Shown piece by piece: positions 16,997-25,200 of a stretch of DNA of 64,000 nucleotides. A model generated the notes under the pieces. That model searched no databases. It was not told where the DNA came from and saw only the letters and a list, made by a program, of their open reading frames with translations. Source of the stretch: Methylobacterium iners (GTDB lineage: Bacteria; Pseudomonadota; Alphaproteobacteria; Rhizobiales; Beijerinckiaceae); the NCBI RefSeq assembly GCF_022179305.1, contig NZ_BPQP01000023.1, positions 1 through 64,000 of the forward strand, given 5' to 3'. The translations under genes were made by a program, and so were the position numbers. The stretch's first letter is position 1. Each line of letters begins with the position of its first letter.

Positions 16997-17345
16997 CGCG
17001 TTTCCACGGTTAGCTCCGATCAACACACGATTCGGGAGATGGGAAGCGGAGGGCGTCGATGTCCCTCGACCATGCGTACTCGGAGATAGGCTGTCGCCTC
17101 ACCCCAGGCTCTGCAACCCGACCGAGGAAAGAGGGGCCATCTCGGTCGTCGTAAACTAGACCGGTCATGGTTCTGACGGTCGAAACCGGCGTCGCGCGTC
17201 GGCAAGTCGCCAAGGGCCCAGGCTACGCTGCTCCGGTCTGCCGTTCTCCCCATCGCGGCGCTGCCCTCCAGAGGAAGAGGGCGGCGCTGCGCGTCATGAC
17301 GGAATCGAGAGCGGAGGAGAGGCCTCCGGCGCCCGTCGCGGAGAC
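16997..17345. other. Leader of the ParB-like gene, with a hairpin
   Basis: 349 bases without a gene. A strong imperfect hairpin lies at 17258-17290 (GCGGCGCTGCCCTC ... GAGGGCGGCGCTGC), about 55 bases before the next start. It could act as an attenuator or as a terminator of the ardC transcript. The second copy of the CTCCGGCGCCCG motif lies at 17324-17340. Confidence 0.4.
17324..17340 (+). repeat. Leader motif shared by ardC and the ParB-like gene, copy 2
   Basis: CTCCGGCGCCCGTCGCG, one mismatch to 15961-15977, preceded by GGAGGAGAGGC. It ends five bases before the first possible ATG of the downstream gene, so it includes the ribosome-binding region. Confidence 0.45.
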
Positions 17346-19616
17346 ATGATGATGGCGAATACGGTTCAGAAGATCACACTGGCGCCCGCCCGCCCGATCC
17401 CCTTCAACAAGCTGGTGTTAAGCCAAGCGAACGTCCGGCGCGTGAAGGTCGGCGTGCCGGTCGAGGACCTCGCTGAGTCGATCGCCCGACGAGGCCTGAT
17501 CCAGAGCCTGCACGTTCGGCCAGTGATCGACGGCGAGGGTCGGGAGACCGGGATGTACGAGGTGCCGGCCGGCGGCCGGCGCTTCCGGGCCCTCGAGCTC
17601 TTGGTGAAGCAGAAGCGGCTGGTGAAGACCGCACCGATACCCTGCATCGTCTCGGATGCCGCCAGCGGCGTCCTGATCGAGGAGATCTCGCTGGCCGAGA
17701 ACGTCGAGCGGGCGCCGCTCCATCCCCTCGACCAGTTCCGCGCCTTCCAGGCGATGCGCGAGAAGGGCATGACCGAGGAGGCTGTTGCCGCGGCCTTCTT
17801 CGTGCCGGTCAACGTGGTCAAGCAGCGACTACGCCTTGCGACGGTCGCGCCCGCGCTGCTCGATGTCTACGCCGTTGACGGCATGACGCTCGAGCAGCTC
17901 ATGGCCTTCACCATCACGCACGATCACGCCCGCCAGGAGCAGGTCTGGGAGGCGGTGCGGCATTCCTGGTCGAAGGAGCCTTATCAGATCCGGCGGCTCC
18001 TAACCGAGAAGGCCGCGCAGGCGTCGGACAAACGGGTCCTGTTCGTCGGGATGGACGCCTACGAGGCAGCCGGGGGCACTGTGCTACGCGACCTGTTCCA
18101 GGCCGATGGCGGCGGCTGGCTCCAGGATGTCGCACTTCTCGACCGCCTCACGGCCGAGAAGCTGAAGGCCGAGGCCGAAGAGGTCGCAGCCGAGGGCTGG
18201 AAGTGGATCGAGGTCGCGATGAACTTCCCCTACGGTCATCAGTTCGGCCTTCGCCGGATCGACGGCGAGCCCGTTGAGACGACCGGGGCGGAGCAGGCGA
18301 CGATCGACGCCCTTACGGCCGAACAGGAGCGGCTCGTGGCCGAGCATGAGCAAGAGGACGAACTGCCGGAAGCGGTTGACGATCGGCTCGGCGAGATCGA
18401 GGCGGCGCTCGAGCAACTGGCGCACCGCCCGTTGCGCTACGATCCGGCCGAGATCGCCTGCGCAGGCGCCTTCGTCGGCCTCGGCCATGACGGCCGGTTG
18501 CGGGTCGAGCGCGGCTACGTCCGGCCTGAGGACGACGTGCCAGCCGCTCCGGCCTCGGAGAGCGAGGGCGAAACCTCGGACGGTAAGACTGGCCGAACCG
18601 GTGCGCCCGCGCAGCCGGCGGTGAAGCGGGCCGTCATCACAATCGGGGGGACGCCGCCCGCGTCCGAGCCGGAAGAGGAAGACGGCATCCGGCCCCTCCC
18701 CGAACGCTTGATGGCGGAGCTGACGGCGCACCGCACGCTGGCGCTGCGCGATGCCGTGGCGAGCCGTCCGCAGGTCGCACTGACGGCGCTGCTGCACAAG
18801 CTGGTGCTCGACACCTTCCACGTCCGCTCGGGATCGGGCTGCCTCGAGGTCTCGGTCCGAGAGATCCACTTCGCCGCGCAAGCCGAGGATTTGAAGGACA
18901 GCGCCTGCGCCCGCGCCGTCGCCGAGCGGCATGCGAGCTGGGAGGCCGAGTTGCCCGCCGAGAGCGATGCGCTCTGGGAGTGGCTTGCCGCCCTCGACGA
19001 CGCGAGCCGCTTGGCCTTGCTCGCGCATTGCGTCAGCTTCGGGATTAACGCTCTTCACGAGAAGCCGAACCCCTACGGCGGGATAGGCGTCTCGGAACAC
19101 GGAGTGCGGGTCCGCCTCGCCCAGGCCGACCGTCTCGCGCGAGCGACGGACCTCGACATGGTGTCCGCCGGATGGCGCCCTACCACGGCGAACTATCTCG
19201 GCCGCGTCACCAAAGCGCGTATCCTGGAAGCCGTACGGGAGGGGGCAAGCGAGCGGGCAGCGCAGCTCATCGACCACCTGAAGAAGGCCGAGATGGCGAA
19301 GGAGGCCGAGCGCCTCCTCGCGGACACCGGCTGGCTGCCCGAGCCGCTGCGCGTCGACGCTGGCGATGGCGAGCCAGCCACGGCCGAAGGACGTGACACC
19401 GATTCCTGCGGGACGGACGAGGCCGACGCGCTGCCGGCCTTCCTGGTTGCTGATGCCGCGGCCGCGCAGGACGGTTCGGTTGCCGAGCCCTACGGCGTCG
19501 CCGCGGATTCGGCGTCAAGCCAGATCGGACAAGCGGCTTCGGGCACGAGCCCGGAGCCGGCTCGGTCGATCGTTCGTTGTCAGGCTGTTGTGGGACGCGC
19601 GGGCGATACGATCTGA
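17346..19616 (+). CDS. Large ParB/Spo0J-domain plasmid protein
   Basis: 756 aa, three ATGs in a row at the start (17346/17349/17352). The N-terminus is a ParB nuclease-like domain: FNKLVLSQANVRRVKVGVPV, DLAESIARRGLIQSLHV, YEVPAGGRRFRALELL and EISLAENVERAPLHPLDQFR, then a helix-turn-helix (TEEAVAAAFFVPVNVVKQRL). The long remainder is acidic and low-complexity in places (residues ~350-460) and typical of the giant ParB-like proteins of alphaproteobacterial plasmids. It is not part of a parAB pair here. It sits between ardC and DUF736, so a role in protecting or establishing the plasmid is more likely than segregation. Confidence 0.87.
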   Translation: MMMANTVQKITLAPARPIPFNKLVLSQANVRRVKVGVPVEDLAESIARRGLIQSLHVRPVIDGEGRETGMYEVPAGGRRFRALELLVKQKRLVKTAPIPCIVSDAASGVLIEEISLAENVERAPLHPLDQFRAFQAMREKGMTEEAVAAAFFVPVNVVKQRLRLATVAPALLDVYAVDGMTLEQLMAFTITHDHARQEQVWEAVRHSWSKEPYQIRRLLTEKAAQASDKRVLFVGMDAYEAAGGTVLRDLFQADGGGWLQDVALLDRLTAEKLKAEAEEVAAEGWKWIEVAMNFPYGHQFGLRRIDGEPVETTGAEQATIDALTAEQERLVAEHEQEDELPEAVDDRLGEIEAALEQLAHRPLRYDPAEIACAGAFVGLGHDGRLRVERGYVRPEDDVPAAPASESEGETSDGKTGRTGAPAQPAVKRAVITIGGTPPASEPEEEDGIRPLPERLMAELTAHRTLALRDAVASRPQVALTALLHKLVLDTFHVRSGSGCLEVSVREIHFAAQAEDLKDSACARAVAERHASWEAELPAESDALWEWLAALDDASRLALLAHCVSFGINALHEKPNPYGGIGVSEHGVRVRLAQADRLARATDLDMVSAGWRPTTANYLGRVTKARILEAVREGASERAAQLIDHLKKAEMAKEAERLLADTGWLPEPLRVDAGDGEPATAEGRDTDSCGTDEADALPAFLVADAAAAQDGSVAEPYGVAADSASSQIGQAASGTSPEPARSIVRCQAVVGRAGDTI

Positions 19617-20024
19617 CGCCGCCCGGCTCACGGCCTCGTCCGCTGGCGGCTCGTCCCGACCTGTGCGGTGCCTGGTGTTATACGCGGTGGAGCGTGCGAC
19701 CACCGCCTTGGTCGACAGTCCGACCATCAATGTTCGCAGTTTCGCACGCGGCCTATCTGATCATCCGTCAACGATGCGCCGCTGCGGGTCGGAACGGGAT
19801 CAGCATCAGTTTCCCGCCGCTTGAGCCCAAGGGCTCACTCCGCTCTGGAGGGCGCAATTCCTTGGTCACGCCCGCGGCCTTCCACGATCAACCCTCAAGG
19901 GGTCCGCTACGCTGAGGCGTGCGGCCGCTGCGGCTCGCGCCTCCACGGTGATCGCGGCCGCGTCCGGACTCATCGGGCACCCGTCGAGCGGGGATGGCCC
20001 CCGCCACAGGACGGGAGCCGGACC
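19617..20024. other. Intergenic, no gene recognised
   Basis: 408 bases between the ParB-like gene and a small ORF. Short open frames here have no family signature. CCTCAAGGGGTCCGCTACGCTGAGG around 19900 gives weak inverted symmetry. Confidence 0.4.
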
Positions 20025-20195
20025 ATGGCGCACGATCTCACCCTCGCCCGCAGCTACGCCTATCACCTCGCCCGGACTCTGATGGTCTGCATCACCCTGT
20101 TCCAGACCGACGACGGCTACGGTGTCATGCCCTCCGACGAGTTCGACGGCGATGCTGCCACCGTCGTCCTGGAATTCGATCCCTACGCGATCTGA
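20025..20195 (+). CDS. Small conserved-looking protein, function unknown
   Basis: 56 aa: starts MAHDLTLARSYAYHLARTLM and ends VVLEFDPYAI. An N-terminal amphipathic helix is followed by an acidic tail. GGGAGCC stands about eight bases upstream. Third positions are GC-rich, and a strong terminator hairpin begins 12 bases after the stop, both of which favour a real gene. No family recognised. Confidence 0.5.
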   Translation: MAHDLTLARSYAYHLARTLMVCITLFQTDDGYGVMPSDEFDGDAATVVLEFDPYAI

Positions 20196-20207
20196 ACGAC
20201 CGCGAGA

Positions 20208-20236
20208 GGGTCGGGACCGTCCGACGGCCCCGACCC
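20208..20236. terminator. Strong hairpin, probable bidirectional terminator
   Basis: GGGTCGGG (20208-20215) pairs perfectly with CCCGACCC (20229-20236), and the inner CCG/CGG bases can extend the stem. TTAT follows on the plus strand. It separates the plus-strand small gene from the minus-strand small frames beyond it. Confidence 0.65.
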
Positions 20237-20414
20237 TTATCCGGCGAGAGCTTTTCACAGACCATCCAACACCTGAGTCCGCATCGCGGTCCGGCTCCAG
20301 CGCGGCAAGGGCTTGGATTATAGCTTTCAGGCGAGCCGGCTGTTCGGCGCTGTCATGAAACCACAACTCGATGGCGACCGGGTCGAGCGTGTCGACATAG
20401 GCCGAACCCAGCAC
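20237..20414 (-). other. Possible small minus-strand gene, end unclear
   Basis: From a GTG at 20414 the minus strand reads VLGSAYVDTLDPVAIELWFH, DSAEQPARLKAIIQALAALE, PDRDADSG, convincing protein-like sequence for about 50 residues. After that the frame stays open to 19866 but loses coding character and runs antisense to the 20025 gene through the terminator. Probably a truncated or frameshifted small gene, four bases after the stop of the 36-aa frame upstream. Confidence 0.3.
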
Positions 20415-20417
20415 GGC

Positions 20418-20528
20418 TCAGCCTGATGCCCGAAGCGTGCGGGTGTTGTGCTGGTCGCGCCGTACCCGCTCGACCATTGGCAGCTCCGGGCCGTTCTGCA
20501 GCAGCCTGTCCTTCGGCCAAGTAAGCAT
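20418..20528 (-). CDS. Very small ORF, function unknown
   Basis: 36 aa: MLTWPKDRLLQNGPELPMVE then RVRRDQHNTRTLRASG. High third-position GC and tight spacing (10 bases from the gene before, 4 to the frame after) suggest it belongs to a run of small minus-strand genes. No family recognised. Confidence 0.35.
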   Translation of the reverse strand: MLTWPKDRLLQNGPELPMVERVRRDQHNTRTLRASG

Positions 20529-20538
20529 CGGGCGCCCC

Positions 20539-20802
20539 TTATCTGACGTCTTCGACGAATTCGGGATGCCGGTCCAGAACCCGGATGAACTGGATGGTCG
20601 AACCGCTCGGCTCCACGAGTCCTCGACCGTGATTGTCGAAGGAACCCTCGCCGATTTGGGGCAACGCTGCCGCCACGCGTTGGGAAGGCTTCAGCTTCGC
20701 CGGGACCCGGCGGATCGTCGTCGGCGTCGGCACGCGGCCGATCGTTTCGTCCAGGCAGTGCCGCGCGTAGGCAACCACTTCCAAGCCGCCACCGATAGCC
20801 AC
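20539..20802 (-). CDS. Hypothetical protein, possibly 5'-frameshifted
   Basis: 87 aa from a GTG: VAIGGGLEVVAYARHCLDET, IGRVPTPTTIRRVPAKLKPS, and an end of RVLDRHPEFVEDVR. Codon use is typical of real genes here. Just upstream another frame (20945 downward, MPTDARLGTIPSPKSGRMLG...SRHDSEGEG) also looks coding and runs into this one, so a single-base frameshift within a ~130-aa gene is possible. No known domain. Confidence 0.4.
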   Translation of the reverse strand: MAIGGGLEVVAYARHCLDETIGRVPTPTTIRRVPAKLKPSQRVAAALPQIGEGSFDNHGRGLVEPSGSTIQFIRVLDRHPEFVEDVR

Positions 20803-21030
20803 CCCTCCCCTTCCGAGTCGTGTCTTGACGCGTCGACCGTAAGCGTCTCGCCCTTGCCGGCAACCGCGAATGGGTGCGTGCCGCGCCCAAGCATCCGTCC
20901 TGACTTCGGTGACGGTATCGTCCCAAGACGTGCGTCCGTCGGCATCCTGATCGCTTCTCGAACGACATGCCCCGAGACGCCGAGACCACGTCCATCTCGA
21001 CCTTCATGGAGAGCACTGACCCGTCAGCCG

Positions 21031-21210
21031 CTACCTGATCGACGTTCTGCCAGATCGTCGGTCGGCGAAGGTGGCCAACGACGTCACGACCATCGTCGGC
21101 TCGAGGCCGAGAATCGTGGCAGCGCCCCACAGCGGTCGACGCCAAGGACCGCCGTGTCGCGTAGAAATTCTGACCGCCATCGTCGAGACCGACCCGAGAA
21201 TCTGCGTCAC
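21031..21210 (-). CDS. Small hypothetical protein
   Basis: 59 aa from a GTG at 21210 (alternative ATG at 21180): VTQILGSVSTMAVRISTRHG, GPWRRPLWGAATILGLEPTM, VVTSLATFADRRSGRTSIR. It looks like coding sequence, and the open frame extends upstream to about 21298 without a better start. No family recognised. It may be a fragment. Confidence 0.3.
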   Translation of the reverse strand: MTQILGSVSTMAVRISTRHGGPWRRPLWGAATILGLEPTMVVTSLATFADRRSGRTSIR

Positions 21211-21682
21211 CGCGTTGAGCTCTTTCGTGGGAAGCTGCTGCTCCTCGCCTGATCCTGATTGCGCGACGGTGGCAGCGCTATCGGCCGGCGCACAGCGCTA
21301 GAACGGGAGGCGGATCAAGTGCTCGACCGAGCGGCGATCGAACGGTGAATCCGTCACGGCGGTCTTCGAAGCGGCGTGTCACCAGCCTCTCCGCGATGGA
21401 CCTGTCGCAGCCCGGTGACCGCGCGGCCTCTCTCATGGCTTGATCTGGCCGGGGACGGCTAGCGCCTCGTCCGGCTTAGCCGCAACGGCGGCCGGTCAAG
21501 TTTCTTCCCCTGCTGCGCTGACGCTCTCGCATTCCTCGCGGGACAACAAACCCGCCCGTCCGCCGTCCTCCGCTGACGCTTCGGCCCGCTGACGCAGGTG
21601 CGGCGCCGACCGCCTCCGGCCTCACCGATCGCCATCGAGGCCGCGGCGGTCGCGGGCTCGGAGCAGGACACGGAGACATCTC
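21211..21682. other. Leader region of the DUF736 gene
   Basis: About 470 bases without a confident gene. It holds copy 1 of a two-block leader that recurs before the DUF2493 gene: GCCGTCCTCCGCTGACGCTT plus CGGCCC (21562-21587), and GATCGCCATCGAGGCCGCGG plus CGGTCGCGG (21627-21655). Confidence 0.45.
21562..21655 (+). repeat. Repeated leader, copy 1 (before DUF736)
   Basis: Two conserved blocks, 21562-21587 and 21627-21655, match 27924-27949 and 28022-28050 with one or two mismatches each. The spacer between blocks differs in length. In both places a plasmid-maintenance gene starts 26-28 bases after the second block. Confidence 0.55.
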
Positions 21683-22003
21683 ATGGCGACCATCGGCAAC
21701 TTCACCAAGAACGAAGACGGCTTCACCGGCCAGATCGTCACCCTCTCGGTTCAAGCCCGCAACGTCCGGATCGTTCAGGATCCTCGCGCAGCCGGTGAGA
21801 ACGCCCCCAGCCACCGGGTCTATGTGGGTCGGGCCGAGATCGGAGCGGCGTGGTCCAGGCGCTCGAACGAGGGCCGCGAGTACCTCAGCCTGAAGCTGGA
21901 CGATCCGAGCTTCACGGCGCCGATCTACGCGAACCTCTTCGACGACGAAGAGGGCGAGGGCTACTCGCTGATCTGGTCCCGGCCCACGAGCCGCCGAGAC
22001 TGA
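21683..22003 (+). CDS. DUF736 family protein
   Basis: 106 aa, starting MATIGNFTKNEDGFTGQIVT with the family signature LSVQARNVRIVQDP, then HRVYVGRAEIGAAW and YLSLKLDDPSFTAPIYANLF. DUF736 proteins are small, near-universal companions of alphaproteobacterial conjugative plasmids and ICEs. Their biochemical role is not established. GGAGAC lies seven bases before the start. A strong hairpin follows the stop. Confidence 0.92.
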   Translation: MATIGNFTKNEDGFTGQIVTLSVQARNVRIVQDPRAAGENAPSHRVYVGRAEIGAAWSRRSNEGREYLSLKLDDPSFTAPIYANLFDDEEGEGYSLIWSRPTSRRD

Positions 22004-22016
22004 GACGCGCCGCGAT

Positions 22017-22042
22017 GCCTCGCCCGGTATGCCGGGCGGGGC
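22017..22042 (+). terminator. GC-rich terminator-like hairpin
   Basis: GCCTCGCCCGG-TATG-CCGGGCGGGGC: an 11-bp stem with one G-T wobble and a four-base loop, 13 bases after the DUF736 stop. No U-tract, so efficiency is uncertain. Confidence 0.6.
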
Positions 22043-22299
22043 GCAGCCTGATCCCTTCAGGCCACTGACGGGAGACGCTGCTGGCTCTCACGGTCATCGA
22101 CGGGGCGGTGGGATCGCGGGCCTCTTGATGCGCCAGCGACCGCGAGGATTTCTCTCGGCTTGGTAAGGCGCCCTCTCTCGTCATGCGTCCTCGGTGGGGA
22201 CCCGGAGTCGGAGGAAGGCGGGGACAGGATCGAGCCGGTGCGGATCGAGAGAGAGCGCCGCCTGGGCTCGGTCCGTCCTGCTCTCCCGGAATCTCGTCA

Positions 22300-25200
22300 A
22301 TGACCGCCCTCCCCTCCTCCGCAGCGGCCCCAGTCGCGGCGGCGCCTCCGCACGTCTCTCGTACCGATCGAGCCGCCGCGATCGTCGCGGCCGGCCGTCA
22401 CCTCGGATCCCATCTGGAGCGCGGCGAACCGATCGACGCTGTAGCTTTGCGCTCCGCTATGGAGACCGCCTTCGGCGCGTCCGACGCGGCCGGTGCCTGG
22501 GCCTGGAAGCTGGCCTACGAGGCCGGCGAGGTCGCGACCGTGCTGTTCCTGCGCAAGTACGGTCGCGCGCTGTTCCGCGCGGCCCCCTCCCCGGCTGCGC
22601 GTCTCGTGCTTCTGTCGAAGATTGCCGGCCTTCTGCCCGCGCATACGCGGCGCTCCGAGGAGACGCTGACGCGCCAGCAGTTCTCGACGCCTCTCCCTAT
22701 GGGGCTCGCCGCACTGACCGCCGCAGCGATTACCCCGGGCGATCGGATCCTTGAACCCTCGGCCGGGACAGGGCTTCTGGCCATCCTGGCCGAGATCGCC
22801 GGCGGCGTGCTCACGCTCAACGAACTCGCCCAGACCCGTGCCGGCATCCTGGCCTCGCTCTTCCCGGCGACCCCCCTCACCCGCTTCGACGCCGCTCAGA
22901 TCGACGATCATCTCGATCCGGACGTCGTTCCCAGCGTCGTACTGATGAACCCGCCCTTCTCCGTGCTCGCCAATGTCTCGGGCCGTATGTCCGACGCTGT
23001 CCTGTGCCACGTGGCCTCGGCGCTGGCTCGCCTGGCGCCCGGCGGCCGGCTTGTGACGATCACCGGAGCTGGCTTCTCGCCGGAGGCATCCGCGTGGCGT
23101 GACGCCTTCATCCGGCTGCAAGCCCAGGGCACCGTCGTGTTCACGACGGCGGTCGACGGTACCGTTTTCGCGCGCCACGGCACGACGATCGATACGCGGC
23201 TGACCGTCATCGACAAGCGGCCGGCGGACGAGCCGACCCACTTTCCGGCCGCAGCGGGCATGGCGCCCGACCTCCCCACCCTGCTTGCGTGGATTTCGGA
23301 GCGTGTGCCGCCGCGGCTGCCGATCGCCGTCCCGCCGCTCCCGCCGAGCACACCGATCGTCGGCGGGCGACCCGCCGGCGTGCCGCCAGGCGCCGCCACC
23401 TTCCACCGGCCCGCCCTCGCCCGCGCCGTGGTCGAGCTCAAGGGTGCCGAGCTGGTCTACGAGACCGTGGACGGGAAGCCCGACGCCAAGGGGAGGCTGA
23501 CGGAGGCTCTTTACGAGACCTATGCGCTACAGGCGATCCATATCCCGAGCGCACAGCCGCATCCCACCAAGCTTGTGCAATCGGCCGCGATGGCCTCGGT
23601 CGCTCCGCCAAAGCCCTCTCATCGCCCGCTGCTGCCCGCGACCGTGGTCGCGGACGGCCTGCTCTCGGACGCCCAGCTCGAGACCGTGATCTACGCCGGC
23701 GACGCACACGCCGCCCATCTCACCGGATCATGGACGGTCGATCCAACCTTCGACACGGTCGCCGCGGCATCGGAGGATGCGGCGAACGCGGTGCGCTTCC
23801 GCCGCGGCTTCATGGTCGGCGACGGCACCGGGACCGGCAAGGGCCGCCAGGTCGCCGGCATCCTCCTCGACAACTGGCTGTCCGGCCGGCGCAAGGCGGT
23901 GTGGGTGTCGAAGTCCGATACCCTGATCGAGGACGCGCAGCGCGACTGGTCGGCACTCGGTCAGGAGCGGTTGCTGGTGACGCCGCTATCGCGCTTCCCG
24001 CAGGGTAAGCCGATCGCGCTGTCGGAGGGCATCCTGTTCACCACCTACGCCACCCTGCGCTCGGACGAGCGCGGCGAGAAGGTCTCCCGCGTCCGCCAGA
24101 TCGTCGATTGGCTCGGCGCCGGCTTCGACGGCGTCATCGTCTTCGACGAGAGCCACGCCATGCAAAATGCGGCGGGGGGCAAGGGGGAGCGCGGCGACGT
24201 CGCCGCCTCGCAGCAAGGTCGAGCGGGACTACGCCTTCAGCACGCGCTTCCCGACGCCCGCGTGCTCTACGTTTCGGCGACGGGGGCGACCACCGTGAAC
24301 AACCTCGCCTACGCTCAGCGCCTCGGTCTCTGGGGCGGAGCCGACTTTCCCTTCGCGACGCGTACGGAATTCGTCCAGGCGATCGAGGCGGGCGGCGTCG
24401 CTGCGATGGAGGTGTTGGCGTGCGATCTGCGGGCGCTCGGCCTCTACACCGCCCGCTCCCTGTCTTATGAGGGCGTCGCCTACGACCTCGTCGAGCATGC
24501 GCTGACGCCCGAGCAAACCGCGACCTACGACGCCTATGCCGGGGCCTTTGCGATCATCCATACCAACCTCGACGCAGCGATGCAGGCGGCCAACATCACC
24601 GGGACGTCTGGCACGCTGAACGCTCAAGCGAAATCCGCCGCGCGTTCGGCCTTCGAGTCGACCAAGCAGCGCTTCTTCGGTCATCTGCTGACCTCGATGA
24701 AGACGCCGACGCTGATCCGGGCCATCGAGCGGGATCTGGCGGCGGGTCATGCCGCGGTCGTGCAGATCGTCTCGACCGGCGAGGCCCTGACCGAGAGGCG
24801 ATTGGCCGAGATTCCGCCCGAGGAATGGGACGATCTCTCGATCGACGTGACGCCGCGAGAGTACGTGCTCGGATACCTCCAGCACGCCTTCCCGGTGCAA
24901 CTCTACGAGCCGTTCTCGGACAGCGAGGGAAACCTCTCCTCCCGGCCGGTCGCCCGCGATGGCCAGCCAGTCTTCTGCCGCGAGGCGGTGGCGAGGCGCG
25001 ACGCCCTGATCGAGCGGCTTGCCGCGCTCGACGCCGTGCCAAGCGCCCTCGACGCGATCGTGCAGCATTTCGGGACCGACACCGTCGCCGAGGTGACCGG
25101 GCGCTCGCGCCGAATCGCGAGGAAGCGCAGTGCCAACGGCATCGACCGCCTCGCGGTCGAGAGCCGAGCCGGTGGCGCCAATCTCGCCGAGACCGCGGCG

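Noticed and set aside
22183-22299. 39-residue extension of the strawberry-notch protein
   Set aside because: RWGPGVGGRRGQDRAG-type residues look untranslated; ATG 22300 gives a normal N-terminus.
22297-23406. 369-codon minus frame under the strawberry-notch gene
   Set aside because: Arg/Gly-rich with no domain; the plus frame has NPPF, Walker and DESH motifs.
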